From the NCBI GenBank assembly GCA_021234155.1, contig JAJEKV010000104.1, positions 808,001-872,000 on the forward strand: a DNA stretch of 64,000 nt, given 5' to 3'. Shown here piece by piece: positions 34,353-48,202 of the stretch; position 1 is the stretch's first letter; each line of letters starts with the position of its first letter. The DNA comes from Isoetes taiwanensis. Taxonomy: Eukaryota > Streptophyta > Lycopodiopsida > Isoetales > Isoetaceae. Below the pieces are notes generated by a model. It was not told where the DNA came from. It searched no databases and was given only the letters and a program-made list of their open reading frames with translations. Made by a program: the position numbers and the translations under genes.

Positions 34353-36744
34353 AAAAAAAAAAAAAAAAAAAACCCAGCCTGAACTAGCATTCGCTAGACC
34401 AGACATCTGCCTCGGTCAATCCCTTGGCAGTATTATCAATCCAAACTATAACCCAAGTTATAGTCTGGTACTCGTGATCCTTTAGTCTCAAACCCCAATT
34501 TTTCATGGGCAATTCTAAAAACCGACATCCTCAGACCTTATTTATCTTTGTACAAGTTTTTCATAAAAGAAACAATAGTCACAATAGTCTAAAAGCCTAT
34601 TTTATTTAGAACAATTGCAAACCTATGCCAACTTGTACGACCTTTTCACAACAGAAACATGTCTTACCAGCTCTAAGGCCTAGATCTTTAGAGTCAAGTA
34701 TGTTTTGTGATCCTTACTTTCTTTCAATGATTCCATTCAAAATTGTAAAGCCATAAATGTGGTCCTTCATAATGCCTATCAGATTTTTTTAGAAAAACAT
34801 ATACACCTATTAGACTAGGCAAGGAAAAACTAGGCAAGGAAAAAACGGATGTCAAACCCTGCCTTAATTGAAAAACCAGTCATTTATTATGCATTTATCA
34901 ACCAGAAGTGAGGCAGGGCTAATGCCAAAGAATGCAAGACAAGGAGGAACAAGTGGTCTTGCAGGCACGTAGATGACAATTTGGCAGAAATATGCATGAA
35001 ATATTATGCAAGCCTATTTATTACTTCAGAGACAAAGCATCTATGCAATATTCATATTCGAATTGGACTTTGTACCATAAAGCTCAGAAATTATAGGCAT
35101 CTATGCCGCAACATTGTTTTCACAGTCCAATATGAGTCCGGTATGACTTCTGGTGTAGCATACAACAGATAAACTTTGATAGTAACGTGCAGAAGTAAAC
35201 CTGACCGTATACCATGCCATCCATGACAAAAGAAACCACTTGATAGAGCACTATTCAAAGAAAATCTGTGTTCCTCTATATTTCTTGCCATATATGGCAT
35301 CTTGTTTTTAACACTATTGTGCAAAAAACTGCAAGTAGACATATAGCATAATCTGCTTCAGAAATCTGCCCTATTAACTTGTGTCAGCCAGTAGGCTATT
35401 CTACATTAATAACCAGTCTTAAACCTTGCTAATTATCTTAGAAAATAGAGTAGATACGACCTGTGGTTTCCCTTTTAAATTGAGTCATAAAGAACCTTGT
35501 CAGCACATGGCCGTGTCTTGAAGTCTAGAACTTGTCTTTGGATTTGTAGCTCCATTCCATATCCTAGCAGATCCACCAAACTAAAAGCAAAAAAATGACA
35601 AGGGCAGGAGAGGTCCGGTACCTGCAGCCAATCAACACGACATTAGCAATAAATTGGTAATGCATGAAGGGCCAAAAGGTACAATGGAGCCTCTCGGTTT
35701 ATAGCTGATCAGCCCTTGTTATCTTTTGCCCAGTTAGTAAAGTCCGCTAAACATATGAACTGGAAATCAATATAGATTAAATAAATATGATGATAGAACA
35801 AAGCAAACCTTAGGCTGCTTATTCATCACCTGATTTGTAGTAGATGGAAAAAGTATTTTCATCTGAATATTGCACTCTTTGCTATCTAAAATTATGAATA
35901 TAAATCATTGTCAGATTACCTGAATGTGTTCGAGATCTCTTTTGACCGATGGTCCTGAGCATGTTGAGTATCAAGAACTTGATATATCCAATCTCTATAG
36001 TTGCTACCAACTTGTATGCAGTTTTGCCCATTTTCTCTAAAGCCATATTTGCATCAACAACAACAAATATGAATGTACCACGTTTCTAAGCAAGAATGCT
36101 TGCCAAAGTAGAAAGAGAAGATAGGCAGGGCTCATCCATTCAAAGCCATTCAATACTGCTGTGCAATATCTAATAGGAGAGCTCAGACATGCCGAAGTGG
36201 TGTTCCATCTAATGCTTTTTGTGAGAATCAGCAGTCTCATGCATCTGTGGGTCTATGGCCAGATATGGCGGCTCTGTATTGGGAGGCCGCGCTAAAGACG
36301 ACCAAGAACCCTAACTATTAGGGCTACGTTATTTATACATGTGATATAATCACCTGTGATCAGCCATGAAGATAAAAGAAAGCAAAACAATTAAGAAACA
36401 TTTTCCAGTAGACAATTTACGAGAAGCATAGAGGTAGAAAAACATTTTCCATACCTTCTCAAAGGAATGGTAGACGTGTAATTTTGCTTCCATATTTGGA
36501 ATGCTTGGAAGCAACATCCATTGGTGCCGTTCCCCACAAACATAGAAATGCATGCAAATGATATGGAAAAGCTCTTTTATGTTATAGATACATAGAACGT
36601 TACTTATACAAAAAATGCCCTTAAGATGACAAATCCATAATAAATATGGACCATGTATATTTTAAGTCACTTGAATTCTTACAAGCAACAATCAACACGT
36701 GTAGCACTCTGCTGTGTAGTGGAGCATATGCATGCGACATAAAC
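34353..36744. repeat. Diverged relative of module A upstream of the array
   Basis: After a 20-A run (34353-34372) comes acccagcctgaacta...agaccagacatctgcctcgg, almost the same as the start of module A at 36794. Further on, 35620-35720 (tacctgcagccaatcaa, gggccaaaaggtaca) matches module A near 37300-37400. So this 2.4-kb stretch is an older, more diverged copy of module A. On the minus strand near 36480-36540, a frame reads GTAPMDVASKHSKYG, which is ankyrin-like but isolated. Confidence 0.65.
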
Positions 36745-38973
36745 TTTAGATAAACTTGAGTTTACCTAATATATAGCATCAGTAAAGTCAAACAAAAAAA
36801 AAAACCCAGCCTGAACTAGTTAACCTAGACCAGACATCTGCCTCGGTCAATCCCTTGGCAGTATTATCATCCTACTATCCAGACTGAGCAAGCCAGTCTA
36901 GACTAGTACCTCTTTACCCAAAGCCTAAGTAATTTAATCTGAAGATCATTATTTACTCATCAAAGTCTTAAGAAATGAGTCATCTACTACAACATCAACA
37001 TGAATTCTGTGGCTATGAACTATAAAGCTTACAAATAATGCCCAAGACTTGGCAATTGTTAAGCCATTCAAATATAGATACAATTGCAAAGAAGTAAAGC
37101 CTTATACTTATCCATGTAAAGGCATAGTAGCATCCAGTGCGACTGAAAACTCTATGGTCCATGACAATAAAATTCCAGAAATGTTATCATTTATCGCTTC
37201 AAGGCTCCTTTAGCCAGCATCTTCATTTCCATAATCCATCCTCTTTCAAGCTAAAGCAAACCCTGAAAAGCAAAAAAGAGACAATAGGAGGAGAGAACCC
37301 GTACCTGCAGCCAATCAATACACAATTAGCGTGAAAACGGTAAAAGTGCAAGGGCCAAAAGGTACATTGGGTCTCTCAGTTTATCACTGATCACCAATTG
37401 TATCCCTTTGCCCTGAGTAAACCTTAACAAGAAAGAAGCGGTATAGAATAACTGAAGGCTAAATTTCTAAAGAGAATACAACATCCTCTTAACTGTATCA
37501 TCATGAATATAAATGCCTGAAGTAGAGTTTTCAGATGCAACTGCCATTTATTGAAAGCAAAGCAATTAATCTGCTGCTTAGTCTAAGCTCAACAAAATGC
37601 TATGTCATTTATTCAGAACTAAACCTAGACTTAATCTGTTGCTTTATACATGCATGAGTCACATACAAAGCTTGTTCTAACCAGAAATTCATATTATACA
37701 AACCTGGATTTGAAGCTCCTTTCACCATTATATGGCAGAAAAGATTCATTGGCTGTTTTGGAGGAGGACGTTCCACATAGATACATAGGCAGAGATGCCC
37801 TACAGTGCATCTAATAGATCGTTTAGGTAGACAAGCTTCCCCAGAAGCTCCATCCACCATATTACATCCGGATCTTACAACTGGATATTGCATCTGAATG
37901 CTGTCAGAGTAAAGCAAGCTACGATATGATGCATCCATGCTTTTCAAGACACAAGCTGAAATACCTGTGTAGAAAAATCGGGACCCTATCCATAGCACTG
38001 TAAATATAGATAATCATGCTTGCAGCACATTCTTTTTGTACAAAGGAAGACCGAGTCTTCTTAGCTATGGCGCCTGCTTATCTCTCTTACGGACCGCCAA
38101 AATGATGGACTATTAGGGCTTCTTAAAACCTAGACTTTCGAACCATTAGGCAAAAAATCCATGAGCATTTACCTTTGTCATTACCTTAAGCTTAGTCATT
38201 CGAACCATAAGGCAAAAAATCCTCCAAGCCTTTTGCTTTGTTTTACCTCCTTTACTATATTGTTGCAAACAATATTTAGCCCACTAGCATGTGGCATTTC
38301 ATCACGTACCAAAAGATAGAGCAACACATCTTAGAGTTACCTACTATAGAGCAAATGAGCACTTTTGGCAAGATCTATATGCTATGGTAAAAGTCACATG
38401 CAAGCATATTTGCATGTTGAGCACCACATGTCCAACATGCCTTTAAGCCAAATGCATGCATGAAATAAAATGGAAATCTTATAAGCTACATGCTTACCAA
38501 ATGGGAATTTTATATTCACGTAGAGCACCTGAGATCTCCTATATCCCCTTGTGCCTATCAAGGCAAAAAATCATACCCTTCATATCAAACTCAAGTTTAA
38601 GTTAGAATGGTCCGTAAAAACCATTTGACAAAACACACATCTCATTAACCAAATATATTTGCAGTATCCAAAAAGATCACTAGATCCCCGAATACATATT
38701 GATTATTAAAGAAAAATAATTAATGCAATAAACCTTCATTTTTGAGAAAATATGAAGATCGTGTTCTAGTGTAGTAGAGATCTCTAGATCACCATTGACT
38801 GTCCAAGGTATTGTATTTACCTAGATCACTAAACATATATTTGATTATTGAAGCATCAAACATGACCACTTGTAGTCATATGCAAGAGAGATATCTGGAT
38901 CATTATTGTCTATTCAAGCAAAATAGCTTATTTAAAGCAAAATAGCTTATTTAATTAAAAAAAAAAAAAAAAA
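36745..38973. repeat. Array module A, copy 1
   Basis: A 2.2-kb module ending in a 17-A run (38957-38973) directly before module B. It matches 48203-50427 with an offset of about 11.45 kb and very high identity over most of its length. It contains a minus-strand open frame of 129 codons (37609-37998). Confidence 0.9.
37609..37998 (-). other. Candidate exon in module A (copy 1), unidentified
   Basis: An open frame of 129 codons contains SMDASYRSLLYSDSIQMQYP, GCNMVDGASGEA and VERPPPKQPMNLFC. A ctacacag acceptor-like site before ISACVLKS and a donor-like aatccag|gtttgt after MVKGASNP would make a ~270-bp exon. I do not recognise the protein. It may be a real exon, fragment or chance frame. Confidence 0.3.
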
Positions 38974-41900
38974 CCTTTTAAACCTGTTAAAACAGACTTT
39001 TACCTTTCATGGACTTTTGCAAAGACCACTTCCAGTCAATATGCAGCCTTAAGCCAAAACAGGTGTACATTTGACTTAAGCCTTAAAATGGTTAGCATTT
39101 ATCAAGGCAAACGCACTTACCATATTCTACAATCTACAAGAAGTTCCCATTCACTAGAGCTTATAAACATGGTTTCATAAAGAATCCCAAAAAGTTCTTC
39201 ATAATTGTATTACCAATGTTAAAATACTTTTTGAAGTCTAAAGGGTTAAAATATCCGTGAAACTTAGATTATATAAATTCTCAAACATGAACCATTTGAT
39301 ATGAAAGCACTAAGTTTAGCCAACATATTATGTACAAAATAATTTTCAAGGCCTAGAAGTCACTACCATGTTCTTTGAATCAGCGACATAGTGGATTGTT
39401 TTATTTATCGCCTTGATCTTCCATCCTTTGTCATCTTGTCTTGTAAGCTTTTCCAATTTGAAATAATGGGAAAACACACATAGGAGCAAGAAATCCGTTA
39501 CCCGCAATGAAACCAGATGCAAGTTAGCCTAAGAAAGGGTAACCACATAAGCCATCACAGGTAAGCTACAGATCTCTTGGGCTCTTCGCCCTTCACCTTG
39601 CATGTTTCAAAAATCAAAATAGAAGGTAGTTCACCGCCTGTATTATTCTAGCATCAAAGAATGCAAACCCTATCTAGTGCCCTTATTACCATTTTAGGCA
39701 CTAGAATGTAAGGGAGATGCAATCGGGACTTCTACCTATTTAAGTTCAATATATGTTTAATTATTTGACACTCCAAAACGAAGCTGTGGAACCGTCCAGA
39801 TCAGTAATTGTTATCCTACTCATACACAAAGAATATGTTTTTGAATCATATACTTAATAGATTCCTAAGCAAGTCCTACATTTAAGCAAAAAGCCACTAG
39901 ACTATGGCGAGCTATTGAAAATTCAAAGTCTAAGTTAACATCTCCTTAACCTTGAAGCCCTATTGTCCCTGCTTTTATTCTCGTGATTTTAACATTATGA
40001 CAGCTGCAAAAACGTTGCTTTTTAGCACAAAGGCTTAGCGTAACAACTAGACCATACATGGTTACTAATGCATCATAGACTAGTGCATCATAGATGTTGC
40101 TATGCATAGCAATATTTTATGGCGTAGCTTCGAAAGTAAATTCGTAAGTCCATGTTAACGCCGAGATTTACATTATCCACTATTTTACGCTCATGCGCTT
40201 TACTTTTATTGTGGGCGGTTCATTCATGTGTAGCGACCTAAAAGCAATTGACTTGCTTCCCTTCAATGTTTATGCTTCACCCTTAGGGTATATTTAGGAT
40301 CATCTATATGCTCTATTCTTAGCATGCATATCCCAATGGGACAGCTATAATATGTTTTGGGCACTTACAAATGACCAGCTCTACAAGTTCCATTTCCAAA
40401 ACTTTCTGAAATAAGCCTGTAAATTATTCTTGCTCTGTTGTACTGTTCCAATCACAGGGATATCGAATCAATTACGAAATTGTTAAGCCCTAAAGCAAAT
40501 CCTTAAGCCTATGTACAGATCCATTTATTATTCAAAAAATTATTTTAATGCAAAGAAAGACTCCAAAAAAGCATCATGCTGATAATATCTACTATACCAA
40601 ACAACTCAAATGCATTGAAAAACTATACAAGCATAAAAACCTGTTGGGCTCGATTTGGAATGCCAATGCTTGTTGTGTCGGTGTCCTTGACAAGTGACTT
40701 GCATATACTGCTCATCTTCATATTGCTATTGCTCATCTTCATATTGCTATTGTTCCTTTAAATCCGGGCTTTGTAACATCACCTGGCGTGGTCGCTTTGT
40801 ATGGGATGCTTGCACCTCATTGCATAATCGTGATTTTACCACATAATTTGATCTGAGATCTCATTATTTTAGTCTAAATGCATTCATTCATAACCCCGAC
40901 TTCAGAATTATGCAATGTAATCAAGTGAGAGATGCCTATGGCTATCTATCCTGCGGGGCGTATTTGTTGCTAGAAGGGGCTTATTACATGTGTTCAAAGG
41001 AGATCATAAATGAACACGTTTCATCCTAGGCTATATACAATGTTCACATGCATCTCCCTCATTGTAGATCTGCCCAATGGCCACGTTAGCACTATCTACA
41101 TTCCACTTTTTATTATGAGATCATGATGATAAATTGCAAGTTACCAATCTGGGTAGAAACTCTGGTCCATGGTAGAGCACTAGTATATTCAAGGCCTTTG
41201 TTATCTTGACTTCAAGCTTCACAATAATGACCTTAATGTCCTATTGTTTTCGGGTTCATATCCTTATGTCAACTGCACGAAAGACTTTCATATTGCATTC
41301 TAGCAGAAAGAATCTGCATCAATACTTGAAAATTCTCACGTTTCCTATTGCCTAGCACAATGCCGATACAATATTTATCTATTCTCTCTGCTGCATGTTT
41401 CAATATCTGGATTATTCATTCATAAGCATCATAACCTCTAGCTAGATCTTGGTTAAGAAATATAAGCATCATGCAGCAAAGCTCTGATATCCAACCAGGG
41501 ATAACATAATCATCAGAATAGGCAAGTATGCTCACACTCTCAGTAAATAATAAGATCTATGCATCTGTTTTGTAGATCTACCAATTCTAGCAATATAAAG
41601 ATAGATTCACACATAAATTCAATTAGTCTATGCCAAAATCGTTACTGAACATCAACCTGTACATGTCTTTATCTCTATTCAAAGAGCATTCAAAGAAATT
41701 TAAGGAAGAAAACAATGTAAAGCTTCCAAACCTGGTAAGCTTGATTCTGAGAGCCAATGCTTTGTATAGCTGTGTCGGAGTTGGTTCCGCCAGCGTTGAA
41801 TCCACATTTGCCTCAGGGGCCACCACAGTTTTTCGAATTTGACAGCCCATATGAGCCAGAAAAACCACCGCCAACAAGTAGAAGATAGCAAGCTGCAAAA

Positions 41901-43552
41901 ACGGATTGAACCGGCTGCAATCGCTCCGATTCAAGAAGGTACATGTCCAATTATTTTTTCCGGCATATGTTAACCCTAACAAAATTTCGTTGATCAGCAA
42001 TCCAGGTAGTATGCCAACTCATGCGCCATGCTACTTTCTGTAAAACCATAGAGACGTGTCCAGCAAATTCAGGTTACATCAAAATTTACAATTTTTCCGT
42101 TGTCGAAAACCTTGGCCCAAAGTATTACTTCGAAAAAACCTTTTCAATGCACATTAGCATTTATAATGCTCAAGTTACTCCCATAGGAATTTCTTATTTT
42201 TATTTTCATCTCTTGCATTTAGAATTGTTTTGAGCAAAGACATAATATTACATTTTGAAGACCATCATAGTTTCACCTGCCCCCACTTAACCAAATCCGA
42301 TTGTATCAAAATATTATCTAGCCCTTTTACCTTGTTCATTCCATGTCTTTTGCCATTTCATCTCGCTCTTAGAGCCACAAAATGTAAAGAAAGCCCTATT
42401 CATTGTTGGACCATTGTTCACCCATTGCATCATTGACCCAAGTCGAACCACCAGATTTGGCTTTTATTTCTTAACTTTTCCAGTTCTTAAAGTTCTCAAC
42501 AAACCTCATAATTTTTCTCTAATCAATATCAAGTACACTCCATGTAAACCAAGTGTTTTCGTATCTTTAGAAGCATCATTAGAAGCGGTGGAGGATCCAG
42601 AAATGAGCTTATTGGGCACTTCAGATCTGCGGCTTACAAGAAACCACCAAAATCTTTAAGCTACAGCAATATCAAGTCTGTGCAGCAAGTCAAATAAACC
42701 ATCTGACCATGTATCAAGTGTAACTGCTTTTTGAGATTTTTGACAACCTTGTCATTTATTTGAGATTTTCTAAGGATACTCATTTATTGTGATTACACAT
42801 TCACCATTGTCACCAAAAACACTTCCCAAGATCAAACATACACCTATTCCCGGTTGTCATGTATCCGCCAAGAAAATGTACAAACTTTGCTAGTACGTTC
42901 ACTGCAAATAAACACCCTATTGTTGTTTCCACATATGCTTCATTTGTCGTTACCATATGCCTCATTTGTTCCTATGTTAGCACAAATGTAACAAGTCAAA
43001 ATAAACCCATGTAGCGTGTGTACCAACCTTTTTCAAGCTTGATGCACTTATTATCAAAGATGCATTTTATAATAAAAAGCCCGCCTCCCTGGTAGGTCGA
43101 GGTGGGCGAAAGTCATACATAGAGTTAGCAACAAGGAGAGTAGGACCTTGTTGCCAAAGCCCTACCCTACCTATATTTAGTGAATTAACTCTTATTGCAA
43201 GTATTTATTTCTCTTTTTAGGAGAGCCAAATGGCAAATGATTGACCCTAGTCCGGGCCAATTAAAAAAGACTAGTTTAAAAGATTTAACTCATTCTATAA
43301 TCCAATTTTGGGTAAAATTCAATCTAAGATAATCTCAAAAATAAATGTCATGTTACCTTTATTTTTGAACGGATTTCCTTATGTCAATGCAAGCCAAGAG
43401 CCGAAAATCACTTAGAAAGAATTATAATTTCCATTTCCAGCCTATGCCAATCCTATAAATATCCAATAAGTATTAATAAGAAATTATATACACCTGTATT
43501 CCAACCATTTTAAGGTCCCTAGTATAACTAGAGAACTGAGTTAATAAAAAAA
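38974..43552. repeat. Array module B, copy 1 (4579 bp)
   Basis: Begins ccttttaaacctgttaaaac and ends gagttaataaaaaaa before the next ccttttaaa start. The unit is AT-rich. It holds an internal perfect 21-bp duplication (catcttcatattgctattgct twice, about 40716-40757) and near its end a 9-bp hairpin gcaacaagg...ccttgttgc (about 43129-43155). Confidence 0.92.
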
Positions 43553-46500
43553 CCTTTTAAAACCTGTTAAAACAGACTTTTACCTTTCATGGACTTTTGC
43601 AAAGACCACTTCCAGTCAATATGCAGCCTTAAGCCAAAACAGGTGTACATTTGACTTAAGCCTTAAAATGGTTAGCATTTATCAAGGCAAACGCACTTAC
43701 CATATTCTACAATCTACAAGAAGTTCCCATTCACTAGAGCTTATAAACATGGTTTCATAAAGAATCCCAAAAAGTTCTTCATAATTGTATTACCAATGTT
43801 AAAATACTTTTTGAAGTCTAAAGGGTTAAAATATCCAGGAAACTTAGATTATATAAATTCTCAAACATGAACCATTTGATATGAAAGCACTAAGTTTAGC
43901 CAACATATTATGTACAAAATAATTTTCAAGGCCTAGAAGTCACTACCATGTTGCTGAATCAACGACATAGTGGATTGTTTTATTTATCAGCTTGATCTTC
44001 CATCCTTTGTCATCTTGTCTTGTAAGCTTTTCCAATTTGAAATAATGGGAAAACACACATAGGAGCAAGAAATCCCGTTACCTGCAATGAAACCAGATGC
44101 AAGTTAGCCTAAGAAAGGGTAACCACATAAGCCATCACAGGTAAGCTACAGATCTCTTGGGCTCTTCGCCCTTCACCTTGCATGTTTCAAAAATCAAAAT
44201 AGAAGGTAGTTCCTGCCTCAGATTATTCTAGCATCAGAAATGCAAAGCCCTATCTAGTGCCCTTATTACCATTTTAGGCACTAGAATGTAAGGAGATGCA
44301 ATCGGGACTTCTACCTATTTAAGTTCAATATATGTTTAATTATTTGACACTCCAAAACGAAGCTGTGGAACCGTCCAGAGTACTGTTATCCTACTCATAC
44401 ACAGCAATATGTTTTTGAATCATATACTTAATAGATTCCTAAGCAAGTCCTACATTTAAGCAAAAGCCACTAGACTATGGCGAGCTATTGAAAATTCAAA
44501 GTCTAAGTTAACATCTCCTTAACCTTGAAGCCCTATTGTCTGTTTTATTCTCGCATTTTAACATTATGACGGTGCAAAAACGTTGCTTTTTTAGCACAAA
44601 GGCTTAGCGTGAACAACTAGACCATACATGGTTACTAATGCATCATAGACTAGTGCATCATAGATGTTGCTATGCATAGCAATATTTTATATGAGCTTCA
44701 ATGAATTCGTGAAGTCCATGTTAATTTAGAGATTTACATTATCCACTATTTTTTACGCTCATAAACACTTTTTATTGTGGGTGGTTCATTCATGTGTAGC
44801 GACCTAAAAGCAATGAGACTTGCTTCCCTTCAATGTTTATGCTTCACCCTTAGGGTATATTTAGGATCATCTATATGCTCTATTCTTAGCATGCATATCC
44901 CAATGGGACAGCTATAATATGTTTTGGGCACTTACAAATGACCAAGCTCTACAAGTTCCATTTCCAAAACTTTTCGAAATAAGCACTCAGAATTATTCTT
45001 GCTCGTTGTAATTGTTCCAATCCAAGGGGATATCGAATCAATTACGAAATTGTTAAGCCCTAAAGCAAATCCTTAAGCCTATGTACAGATCCATTTATTA
45101 TTCAAAAAATTATTTTAATGCAAAGAAAGACTCCAAAGCATCATGCTGATAATATCTACTATACCAAACAACTCAAATGCATTGAAAAACTATACAAGCA
45201 TAAAAACCTGTTGGGCTCGATTTGGAATGCCAATGCTTGTTGTGTCGGTGTCCTTGACAAGTGACTTGCATATACTGCTCATCTTCATATTGCTATTGCT
45301 CATCTTCATATTGCTATTGTTCTGCTTAAATCCAGGCTTTGTAACATCACCTTGCGCAGCTGCTTTGTATGGGATGCTTGCACCTCATTGCATCATTGCA
45401 TTTTACCACATAATTTGATCTGAGATCTCATTATTTTAGTCTAAATGCATTCATTCATAACCCGACTTCGTAATTATGCAATGTCTTGGCATGAGATGCC
45501 TATGGCTATCTATCCTTGCAGACGTATTTGTTGCTAGAGGCAGGCTTATTACGCGTGTTCAAAGAAGATCTTAGATGAACACGTTTCATCCTAGGCTATA
45601 TACAATGTTTCACATGCATCTCCCTTATTGCAGATCTGCCCACCGACCACATTAGCACTATCTACATTCCACTTTTTATTATAGATCATCATAATAAAAT
45701 GCAAGTTACCAATCTGGGTAGAAACCCTGGTCCATGGTAGAGCACTAGTATATTCAAGGCCGTTGTTATCTTCAGCTTCACAATAATGATCTTAATATCC
45801 TTATGTCAATTGCACGAAAGACTTTTATACTGCATTATAGCATAAAGAATCTGCATCAATATTTGAAAATTCTCACGTTGCCTGTTGCCTAGCATAATGC
45901 CCATACGACATTTATCTATTCTGTCTGTTGCACGATTCCAATATATGAGTTACTCATTCATAAGCATCATAACCTCTAGCTAGACCTCAGTTAAGAAATA
46001 TAAGTATCATGCAAAGCTCTGCTATCCAACCAGGGATAACATAATCATCAAAATATCCAAGTATGCTCATACTTCCAGTAAATAATAAGATCTACGCATC
46101 TGTTTTGTAGATCTACAAGTTCTAGCAATATAAAAATAGATTCACATATAAATTCAATTAGTCTATGCCAAAATCGTTCTTTGAACATCAACTCCGTACA
46201 TGTCTTTATCTCTATTCAAAGAGCATTCAAAGAAATTTAAGGAAGAAAACAATGTAAAGCTTCCAAACTGGTAAGTTTGATTCGAGAGCCAATGCTTTGT
46301 ATAGTCAGGTTAGGAGTTGGTTCCGGCCGTTGAATCCACATTTGCCTCGGGGGCCACTTTTTTTCAATTTGACGGTATATGAGCGGAAAAACCACCGCCA
46401 ACAAGTAGAAGATAGCAAGCTGCAAAAGCGGATTGAGCCGGGCCGCAATCGCCTCAGATTCAAGAAGGTACATGTCCAATTATTTTTTAGGCATATGTTA

Positions 46501-48083
46501 ACCCTAACAAAATTTCGTTGATCGGCAATCCGGGTAGTATGCCAACTCATGCGCCATGCTACTTTCTCGTAAAACCATAGAGGCGTGTCCGGCAAATTCG
46601 GGTTACATCAAAATTTACAATTTTTCCGTTTGTCCAAAAACCTTGGCCCAAAGTATTGCCGAAAAAACCTTTTCAATGCACATTAGCATTTATAATGCTC
46701 AAGTTACTCCCATAGGAATTTCTTATTTTTATTTTCATCTCTTGCATTTAGAATTGTTTTGAGCAGCACATAATATTACATTTTGAAGACCATCATAGTT
46801 TCACCTCGCCCCCACTTAACCAAATCCAGTGTATCAAAATATTATCTAGCCCTTTTTACCTTGTTCATTCCATGTCTTTGCCATTTCATCTGCTTCTTAG
46901 AGCCACAAAATGTAAAGAAAGCCCTATTCATTGTTGGACCATTGTTCGACCATTGCATCATTGACCCAAGTCGAACCATCGTACTTGGCTTTTTATTTCT
47001 TAACTTTTCCAGTTCTTAAAGTTCTCAACAAACCTCATAATTTTTCTCTAATCAATATCAAGTACACTCCATGTAAACCAAGTGTACTTTCGTATCTTTA
47101 GAAGCATCATTAGAAGCGGTGAGTATTTGCAAAATGAGCTTATTGGGCACGCCGGATCACAAATGGCACAAGAAACCACCAAAATCTTTAAGCTACAGCA
47201 ATATCAAGTCTGTGCAGCAAGTCAAATAAACCATCTGACCATGTATCAAGTGTAACTGCTTTTGAGATTTTTGACAACCTTGTCATTTATTTGAGATTTT
47301 CTAAGGATACTCATTTATTGTGATTACACATTCACCATTGTCACCAAAAAACACTTCCCAAGATCAAACATACACCTATTTCGGTTGTCATGTATCCGCC
47401 ACAAAATGTACAGCTTTGCTGAAGTGCGTTCCTGCAAATAAACACCCTATTGTTGTTTCCACATATGCTTCATTTGTCGTTACCATATGCCTCATTTGTT
47501 CCTATGTTAGCACAAATGTAACAAGTCAAATAAACCCATGTAGCGTGTGTACCAACCTTTTTCAAGCTTGATGCACTTATTATCAGCATGCATTTATAAT
47601 AAAAAAAGCCTGCCTCCTACCGTAGGTCAGGGTGGGCGAAAGTCATACATAGAGTTAGCAACAAGGAGAGTAGGACCTTGTTGCCAAAGCCCTACCCTAC
47701 CTATATTGCGTAATTAACTCTTATTGCAAGTATTTATTTCTCTTTTTAGGAGAGCCAAATGGCAAACAGATTGACCCTAGTCTGGGCCAATTCCAAAAGA
47801 CTAGTTTAAAAGAGCCAGAACTCATTCTATAATCCAATTTTGGGTAAAATTCAATCGGCATAATCTCAAAAATAAATGTCATGTTACCTTTATTTTTGAA
47901 CGGATTCCTTATGTCCACGCAAGCCAAGAGCGAAAATCAGCTTAGAAAGAATTATAATTTCCATTTCCAGCCTATGCCAATCCTATAAATATCCAATAAG
48001 TATTAATAAGAAATTATATACACCTGTATTCCAACCATTTTAAGGTCCCTAGTATAACTAGAGAACTGAGTTAATAAAAAAAA
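43553..48083. repeat. Array module B, copy 2 (4531 bp)
   Basis: Colinear with copy 1 throughout. It differs by small substitutions and indels that sit mostly at CAG/CTG words, for example near 44567, 44695 and 45000. Confidence 0.92.
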
Positions 48084-48202
48084 CCTTTTAAACCTGTTAA
48101 AACAGACTTTTACCTTTCATGGACTTTTGCAAAGACCACTTCAGTCAATATGCAAACCTTAAGCCAAAAAGCAGTGTACATTTGACTTAAGCCTTAAAAT
48201 GG
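48084..48202. repeat. Truncated start of a module B at the B/A junction
   Basis: The first ~119 bases of module B follow copy 2, then sequence switches to module A (about 36745 equivalent) after 'cttaaaatggt'. This marks a recombination or assembly breakpoint. Confidence 0.8.

Noticed and set aside
34353-34500. tRNA-derived SINE
   Set aside because: The A-run and 80-bp repeat are suggestive, but no A-box/B-box pair or target duplication could be found on either strand.
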